DNA of 64,000 nucleotides. Origin: Pithys albifrons albifrons (taxonomy: Eukaryota; Chordata; Aves; Passeriformes; Thamnophilidae). Every line of letters begins with the position of its first letter. Position 1 is the first letter of the stretch. Made by a program: the position numbers and the translations under genes. Shown here piece by piece: positions 54,201 to 63,200 of this stretch. The notes beneath the pieces are model-generated. The model ran no database searches. It was not told where the DNA came from and was given only the letters and a program-made list of their open reading frames with translations. The DNA lies in contig NC_092463.1 of assembly GCF_047495875.1 (NCBI RefSeq), positions 7,458,622 to 7,522,621 of the forward strand, written 5' to 3'.

Positions 54201-57200
54201 GTTTTGACTAAAACATGGCTCTGATTTACAGGCAGGAGCTCAGTGCGACAGTAAGTGCTTCATAAAGCCATGCCTGTCATCACCTTCTGCTAACACCCTT
54301 TCCACTAATTGCCGACCTTTGTAACAAAGTGTTCTTCCTGATTTGCTTAGGGTGAAGAAACTAAAGGAAACATTTGCTTTTATACAACTTTTGGACAAAA
54401 ACATGAGTAACCTTCGCACCTGGTTGGCCCGAATTGAGTCTGAGCTTTCCAAGCCTGTTGTTTATGACATCTGTGATGACCAAGAAATCCAGAAGAGACT
54501 GGCAGAACAGCAGGTGGGAAATAGTGGCAGTCAGAGTAAATGAACTAAAATGCTGCTGATTAGTCCTGGTTTAAAGTCATCTGTTTCTTTTCTTTAGTGA
54601 GCCCTTCTAACTCTTTGCTTTTCATGGCATGTTCCTGCCAAAATGCATTACGTGGAAAATTTTCATTTGCTTGCAGTAATTTCAGTATTGTGTTGAATTA
54701 CCCCCACTTCTCCCTTCCCCACTTTGCACAAGGAAAACATACAAAGTACAAACAAAAGCATTTTAAATTTGCTCAGTTCAGTACAGCAGACTTCCTAAGG
54801 GCTAGGCAGGGCACAGACAGTGAGCAGAATACATGAGGATGACTTAGACTGACAAGGCATGAATGCTGCACTCCTGCCAAGTGGCTGTGACTGATTCAAG
54901 TGCTCTGATTTGATGCTTTGCCCTCACTAGCTCAGCCCTCATCCCCTCTTTGCAGACAGCAGAGCAAGCCTGACAAGAGGATGTTTGAGCTTTAAAGGGT
55001 GGACTTGTGCAAATGCACCTTTGGCTGATCCAGTAGGCAGGCCCTGAAGATCCCTCAGGGTTGGGTGAGATGGTGTGTGAATCCTACTGAGGCAAGAAGT
55101 GTGAACCAACCTCTCACCACTGGGTGTTGGATGAGTGTGGGTGGGCATTTATCCAAGGCAGAGGCTCACCAGGGAGATCTTAAGAGATGAGCTGGATAGT
55201 CCTGGAGTAAATTTCTCTCACCAGGAGCCAGGGAACAAAAAGGAATTTCTCCAAAGCAGACTTGCTGGTGGAATCAGCCTTTGCTCAGGGCTGTGCTGTA
55301 AGTCTGCCCAGGTTCAAAGTGCTCAGCTGCTATCTGGCCTTTTGTTAAACAAGAATATTTGCCCTAAAGGTAAGGGTCAAAAATAAATCTGTCAAGCTTG
55401 GAAGATTTATGGTATATGCCTTTAAGCACACCTATTGGTGTCCTTCTCATCCTTCCCATCTTTTCTCTCTGGCTTCTGCTTTCACGTCTAAGAAGCGATC
55501 CCCGAGTGAGCCAGAGCTGAGGGCAGCGTTCTCTGCTGGTTTAATAGTGCTCTCCTTGCACTCAGGTCCCAGACATCACGGGAAGAGCCAGGTGCTCTGG
55601 GACAGGAGTGGAGGTGGCTCCCCCCAACCCCAGTGCAGGAGCTGGTCAAACACCAGCAGCCTTAGCCCAGTGCCTCTGATGGTTTCATCTGCAGTGTGTG
55701 TGGTCATGTAAACAACAAGGAAATGTTTTCTCTCCATCCAAACCTTTTGCATTCTCAAAGGCCGTGATAAATTGCCAAGCAGAGCAGAGTGTTGGGCACA
55801 AAGGAATTGTATCCAAACTAATTTATTTTTCTTGTGAGCATTCAAGCTTCAGCTGGCTGTAAGAGCCATTATTTGCTGCTCAGAGCTACTTAGTGCTTTG
55901 TTGTTTGGATTCTGTTTCAAACACAGACCCTTGGGCACTTCTAGACTCCTTCTGCTGTAACTTTTTAACAGGCTGGATGTGAGAAAACTGTGCTGACTAA
56001 AATGACCACATTTAAAAAAAAAGCCTCTTTTGCTCCACAATAGAGAAACATGTATCTGAGTGTGACAAGTAAAAAGATCTTTCCTAGTTTTATCGAACAA
56101 TTATTTCAGCAAGAGCAGAGTGATGGTGAGAATTATGCCCTAAAGGCTTCTTATGTTTGACATCCATGACTGGAAAAGCATTACCTGTTCAGTCTTGAAT
56201 AATGACATCTAAAACTGTTGTGCATCCACAGAGGTGTTTTATGGCATGCTCAATTAAAGGATAAAGATTACAACATGAATAATAATAATTTTAAGATGGC
56301 AAAGGTGTTTCAGTAATGCAGAAATACAGCAGTATGTAGTCTGTTCAGGCTCTCTGGACAATGCTGTGCAGAGTTGAAGGAAAAGTACCTTTTGGGGCTC
56401 AATGTATCTTTCTGGCCCCCTTACTTAGTTTGCTGTGTTTGTCTCAGTTAATACAATCAGGTCATTTGGAAAACAGCAAGGATTCTGCCTAGGGTTATTC
56501 CTTGAACCCAGACATGACCTGAAGTAGTGAGAAACATTATCATAGTGCAAGTTAGAATTCATTTCCAATTTATGGTCAAAATTCTCATTTTCAGTAAAAC
56601 AGCTGTAAATCCAGTGGAATTTAATGAATTCAGAAAAGACTCTCCAGGTACCAGTAGTGGGCTGGAGCTTGCTCCCAGCTGTAGAGCCTGTGTTGAAGAC
56701 TCTGATGCCTCTTGCTCAGGAAACAGCTGTGAATCCTTAATAACCTGTAAAAAATTCTGTTTAGTCTCCTTATGGCAGTCTCTCATCCCTGTAAAGATTT
56801 TTGCTTCTATATTCCTTAAAGCTGTTCATTTCTGCAAGTCCCACAAGCCCCATTGTGACCATTTATGGCTCATCTCTTTGTTCAGGTACCCATGTAACCA
56901 CTGAATGTTGCCACTGGGTGATATTCAACTGCTTGCAGCTTGTTGACTTCTGGGAATATTTTCCTTCACCTGCTTTTGTATTTACTACAAGCTGTGTCTG
57001 TTTTGGATTTGTTTGTTTGCTTTATTCTGATTTTGGTTTAAGTCCACAGCAAAACCAATTCTTCTTCATAAGTTCACTGAAACCAGTAACACCATTTAAT
57101 AGGAGTTCCAGTTCACTGTTGTCAGAAAAAATACTAATTTGTGTTTGTTATTCTAGTGTTATTCAAGCAAGTCTCTGTATTCTTCATTAAAGATACCAAA

Positions 57201-60200
57201 AATTGATTTAAAAAATGGAAATATAGTGAACATTGTCATTTTATTAATATTTGTAGTTGGTAGCATTGTATGGAGCTACCTTTTCCTTAAGAAATATTTA
57301 GACAAGCCTTTTTTTTTTTTTCCTGTCACTCAATTACATTGACTTTGGGAGTAGTGATGGGTACAGTGTAAGAGACCAGACTGTCATGGCTCTGGAGAAG
57401 AATCCTGTAGCATAGATCAGACAAAAGGTTTTTGCCAGACCCTTTAAAACAGTCTATCAAAATTGCAGCTCTACAGGAGGGAGTAAGTAAAGTAGTGTAA
57501 CGACAGGTACCTGTATGCTGTGTTTCTGTGTTTCATGCTGTGATCATACAGTCACTAAAATACACATACTGTACTAGGAGTTGTCTTACAGTGCAGTAAG
57601 CTGATATGACAGTCACTTTGTGTTGTCAAAATTAATAAGAATTTGTTTATGACATATGTAAGATTTGGACTTTAAATGTACGTTAAAATTGTCCGGACTA
57701 TTAACGAGGAGATTGAGTTTAGACAGAGAAATCAAAGCTGGACAGTCCCTTTTTGCATGGCAGTGGTGTCCTGGCCTCTCAGCCTGTCTATCTGCACAGC
57801 TCATCCTGCAAGTCTGTCTTCTAAAGCTAAATAAGCTTTTCCTGGCTCACAAATTGCTCTTTTTCCCCATCCTCTACGGCATTTGGAAAGGGCATGTCTG
57901 AAATGTAGCTGCACATGTTTCCTTCCACTCAAGGTTTCTTTTGCCCATGGCAGGATCTGCAGCGAGACATAGAGCAGCACACAGCAGGGGTGGAATCCGT
58001 GTTTAATATCTGTGAAGTCCTGCTCCATGACTCTGATGCCTGTGCTAATGAGACAGAGTGTGACTCCATCCAGCAGACTACCAGGAGCTTGGACAGACGG
58101 TGGAGAAACATTTGTGCCATGTCTATGGAACGGCGAATGAAGTAAGTCTCTTTTCCTTGCCTCTCCAAAAGAAACCTGTGGTAGAATTTTGTAGAAATTC
58201 TGTAGCTTTTGCCACAAGCTGAATTTTCAAAAGGAAAAAAATAATCCAAAATTAATAGTTGGCTTGTGATAAAACCTTTCCATTTTCACTCTCAGAATTG
58301 AGGAGACCTGGCGTCTGTGGCAGAGGTTTTTGGACGACTATTCTCGCTTTGAAGATTGGCTAAAATCATCCGAAACGATAGCAGCAAGGCCTAATTCTTC
58401 AGAGGTTTTGTACACACATGCAAAGGAGGAGCTGAAGAAATTTGAGGTGAATTTTTTAACTTCTTTTTTATGCTCAGCAGCAGGCTGAATGATCAGGCTG
58501 CTGAATACTTCCTGTCTGTGTGAAATGCCTGGCTTACTGGAGAACACTAATTTGGCATTGGTGAAGTATGTATGTATGGCCAGACTTCACGAACGAAGAT
58601 TTGGGCAGGGCTCTCCCCACGTGGGTGTGCCCTTCCAGCCTGCACAGTGGATTTTTTAGGTGAGGTACAGCGTGCGCAGAACTGGCCCCACTGTTTAACT
58701 CCTAAGGGTCCATTTGCCACGGCTGAGCGAGCTTGGACAGTGACAGGGAAGTCCTTGGCACTGTCACAGCACTCGGTACTGACCGGGGCTGACCCTGCTG
58801 AGCATCTGAGATGTGACGGGATGGGGTGGCAGAGAGGCTTTAACTGCCCAGGGGATGGTCCCCACTGAGATTCAAACTCGGGACCTTGGGATTCAGAGTC
58901 CAGAGTGCTCTCCTTTAGACCACAGGACCGCCCTGCATTGATGATATAGAGAACATAAATAATTTGACCTGTTTGTGACTGCTGGATGTCTGACTGATCT
59001 ATTTGTCTCCAGAGGTTTTTTTTAACATGGAGAACCCAATACTGTGAACTGACAAGATCCTCCTTATAAGTTAAAGATTTGCTTTTTATAGGCAGAGATC
59101 TTTGTTGGTTGATATTTATTTTCTTTCTTTCTTTTCGTAATGAGCTACACCTGAGCAGATGATTTAAAATATGGGATCCTCCTCTGAGTATAACCTGCAG
59201 TTGGAAGGTCTGTTTTTAAGGGGAGGTCATCATCTCTCTTGGTGGATAGTATCATCAGCATCTTTTCTCTTACCAGCAAGGGAGTGAGTGCATTGCTTTG
59301 CCTTGCAGGCATTCCAGCGGCAGATCCACGAGCGCCTGACGCAGCTGGAGCTGATCAATAAGCAGTACCGGCGCCTGGCGCGTGAGAACCGCACCGACGC
59401 CGCCAGCAAGCTCAAGCAGATGGTGCACGAGGGGAACCAGCGCTGGGATAACCTCCAGAAACGAGTCGCCTCCATTCTGAGGAGACTCAAGGTAGTTGCA
59501 CAGTGCAGGAAGAGAGTGAGGAGCACTTGGAGGTTTCTGTAGGAATTACCCAAGAGCAAAGCATATCCCGGAGCAACTGTCTTGTGTTGGTTTGTGCCTT
59601 GAGCTACCAGTGTGGGAGAGCAGCTCTGGATAGGCCACCAAGTGCATGGCATAAACCTGTCCTTGGTAGATGGGCTCTTGGTGGCCAAAGAAAAGCATAA
59701 AGAAAGAATGGGTGCAAATTTTGGATGGTCAGTTGCCAGTCTCACTGCTCCTGCCACGCTTTTCTCTTATCCAGTCTTGTAATGTGTTCTTGCACTTGCG
59801 CCTTTCCATAGACAAGAGGCAGAGAGACAAAAGGGCTTATACAGTTTGGAGTTTGCAACTCAGGTCTCCTTCATGCCAAGTTGTGATTCACCCACAAGGC
59901 TTTAAATACAGAGCTGAGATGGAGAGGCACAGCTCCTGCTGTACTGCCTGCCAGACAAGGAATGTTGTCCAAGGGTGTATTTGTGACACTTCAAAGAAGT
60001 ATCCTGCTTGTCAATTAAACTGATCTCTGGGCAAATTTCTGTGCTGTGCCCTGGGGGGAACTTGTCACAGCCTGATTTTTAAATATAGCAGTGCTGCAAG
60101 CAACTGACTGGGAAAACTGTGAGGTCCCAGAAGTCAGTGGATGAGGCTGTGAGAGCAATGATGGTGTTTCATCTGTGCAGTTGTGAGTTTTTGTGTTTGG

Positions 60201-63200
60201 GATGCTTTATGATCCCCTTCCTGAACTGTAGATCCACCCAGGAGAACAAGCAAGCTGCATGTCTTTTGGCAGTTTCTGTGGGGGATGGCAGCAGGGAATG
60301 TTCCTCCTGGTTACCACACCAACTGGTGTATTAATTACACTGGCACGGTCATCCATGATCTAGTTTCTCCATTGTAAAATCAGTAAAAACTGGGTTTAAT
60401 CTCATCATTAGAGATGGGGTTTACTTCCCTTCTTTATCTCTGTTTTAAATCTAGAACAAATTAGATATCAAGTCTGAGTCCAGGTAACTGCTACACTGGT
60501 ATAATGATGTGGGAGAAGGCCTACAGTGTGAAATCAAGACTATAACTTTGTAGAAGCATCTTGCACTGCTGAAGTTTAATTCGCTCTTTCATACCAATAG
60601 TGTACTAACATAGGACACTGTTCTAGCATTACTACAGGAAGGGGACAGGTTTTAAATATGACATGCTGCCATTTGTGCCCTGAAGGCCTTCAAGGTGAAC
60701 AGGAGTTTTGAAACAAAACTCTGGTTTCAGAAGAGTCCTGTGACCATCTTTTTTAGTGGCTGAAGTCTTATAACACTGGCTTCTTTGTTCCCATGCAGCA
60801 CTTCACCAATAGGAGAGATGAATTTGAGGGGACAAGGGAAAGCATCCTTGTTTGGCTTACAGAGATGGACCTCCAGCTGACGAACGTGGAGCACTTCTCA
60901 GAAAGTAACTTTGATGACAAAATGCGACAGTTAAATGTACGTATCCATACAGAGCAGTTGTTTAATATAGCCCAGCTGACCCTGTTGGGCTTCCCTCTCT
61001 TGACAGAATCATGTACCTTTCTGGAACTTCACAACAGCCACCAGATCTCTGTAGGGCTGTATTTGTTTTAAGACACCAGTAAATTGTTAAGACATATTGT
61101 CTGAATCAAGATTAAATTGTATAGTATTTGGCTCAGTGTTCAAGCTCAATTCTGTCCTGCCATTTTCTTCTGACATTGCATGTCAGTGACAGTGATATCT
61201 GGCCTGCAAAGCTGCAGATGCTGGTTAACAGTAAAAGCTACATTCCTAAGTTCAGATGGGTTTTTTCTTGTGAGAATTTTTTTGAATTGGCATCCTCTGA
61301 GCACTCTGTTTGTAGCTGGGATTTTCAACAGAAGTAAGATGGCAGCAATGTGAATGATTCTAAAGAATATACTAGTTCCTTTCTACCTGTTCATAGGCTA
61401 ATTTCTCTGTCCTCCCTGCATTGTTAATTGTTTTGGGATGTAGGTTTATTGTTGAGTAGGCTGGAGTCCCAAGCAGCCAAAAAAACTGCTTTACTACTGA
61501 GACAAAGATCGTGTGTACCCAACAGAAAAGTAGTCTCCGATTAGCTAAACTCTTGTGTCTTGATCCTCTGCAGGCTAAGACTGCAGTCACAGTGATGTAC
61601 ACGTGAGTGGAAAATGCCACTTCATTTGGAACTGTAATTCTGCTAATAAAACAAACCTTTGGACTTCTTGAGTAAAAAGATATTTGCCAAATTAAATTAG
61701 ACAACAGTGTCAATATTGTCTTTCACTGCAGTGAGCCAGAAGAGAGGGACAAACCTTAGGCTAGAAAGGGCCCATGCAGAAGTAATTATTTTTCTTGTGT
61801 GTTCCAAATAGGGTTTCCAGCAGGAAATAACGCTGAATACCAATAAGATTGATCAGCTAATCGTTTTTGGGGAGCAGCTGATTCAGAAGAGCGAGCCTTT
61901 GGATGCCACCCTGATTGAAGATGAATTGGAAGAGCTTCACCGATACTGTCAGGAGGTGTTTGGGCGAGTTGCCCGGTTCCATCAAAGACTGACCTCAAGG
62001 GATCCTGTAAGAATCAACTATTGTTTTGATTCTTGGATGAGATTTAGGTGTTTGAATTGCAATGCTCATTGCTTATCCATAGCACCTTGGCTGAATGGTT
62101 TGAGCTCAAAGGGGTCAGGAGCTCTGTAGTGGATGTGCCAGCTTTGCTAAATCTTTGTTGCCAGTCTTGTCTCCTCTTACTTGTCCTGCTGGGGCTTCAT
62201 CTGCAGAACTGGGATAATAGCATGGAAGTAGTTCACATGGTTCATATTTATGTAGTAGTGGCTTGAGGGATTCAAAAGCTTTTTTGGTGTTTTTAGTATC
62301 ACTTTGTTTATTTTAATTTCAATAATGTGCTTAAAATATCTCTTTATGTATTTGTGAGGCTCCAACTGTCCACTTTGTTCTGAGAGCCCTGAATAGGGAA
62401 CAGCATGCACTTTGCTTTCCCCTGGGAACATTCAGATGATTCTCAGTTTGCTTTGGCTCAGGAAGAAGGAATATCTATTAGAAAGGCAGGTGAAGGAAGT
62501 AACATGTACAACTGCAAGTAGCTATTCAGTTGTGCCTGAGCATCATTTCCTTGCTGACCTTTGAAGTCCTTTTGGAATTGAGTACCCCTCCCTGCAAACT
62601 AAAGAGAGATGTTATGGTTGAGTGTCTTGAAAGAAGAGAGGTAGCTGCTGATGAGGAAAGTTTTGGGAAAAGAGGAGGAGACAGAAATGATGCCTTCCTT
62701 TAATTTTAGGCACATGGTCTTTGATTGCTGCAGCTGACCACAAAACTCCCTGGTAGTACTGTGTGGCTCAATCATTGGCTCATTAAGTGGTGTAGGTCTC
62801 TTGTAAATCTTAGTAATGTGCAATAATTGTTACTTATTTGTAGGGATTGGATGATGAAAAAGATAACTCTGAAAATGAGACAGATCAAGAAGACTCCAGA
62901 GAAATCCAGAATGATCCCTGGCACAAGAAGGCCATCAGCGAGGGGCCCTCATCGACACAGTCCCTTTGCCACCTTGTGCCTCCCACTCAAGGTCATGAGA
63001 GATCAGGCTGTGAAACCCCTGTCAGTGTTGACTCCATCCCACTCGAGTGGGATCACACAGGTGATGTGGGAGGTTCTTCCTCTCATGAAGATGATGAAGA
63101 AGCAACATATTACAGTGCTCTGTCAGGTGAGAACCAATGTCCAGCAGTTTGGTTTGACAGGGACAACTGCAGGATGTCCCTGTGTGGGAAGGGAGGGGAA

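Larger units (their letters stand above)
42468..54350 (+). other. Long intron (11.9 kb) containing an internal CpG island
   Basis: By far the longest intron in the window, where most are 0.1-2.5 kb. It holds a CpG island near its middle (about 48480-49040), a CR1 fragment at 53706-53890, and otherwise unique sequence. No second gene was recognised. Longer open frames here (for example 52285-52797) have no domain character. Blocks at 43180-43560 and 45480-45780 are repeat-free and varied in composition, so they are candidates for regulatory DNA, but this is not shown. Confidence 0.85.
58565..58934 (-). mobile_element. Composite tRNA-Gln/5S SINE-like element, copy 2 (fullest)
   Basis: Flanked by near-identical 10-mers GCATTGGTGA (58555-58564) and GCATTGATGA (58935-58944). 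On the - strand: tRNA-Gln-like head (58853-58932), short joint CTGGGCAGTTAAAGC, 5S-like segment (about 58763-58845), about 200 bp body, tail with about three CATA units. The body matches copy 1, including GATTTGGGCAGGGCT and CAGCGTGCGCAGAACTGGCC. Antisense to SYNE1, in an 862-bp intron of which it makes up over 40%. Presumably transcribed by RNA polymerase III in its active ancestor and moved by a partner LINE; both are inference. Family not recognised by name. Confidence 0.8.

Noticed and set aside
54232..54255. Microexon between TTACAG and ACA|GTAAGT just before w33
   Set aside because: Good-looking donor, but 19 nt is not compatible with the phase-2 junction between w32 and w33; probably a chance pair of sites.
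58853..58932. Functional tRNA-Gln gene
   Set aside because: Acceptor stem does not pair, B box is altered, and it is part of the composite SINE.
59230..59757. 175-codon reverse-strand frame
   Set aside because: Antisense shadow of CpG-rich exon w36; the peptide is the reverse reading of a conserved spectrin repeat.
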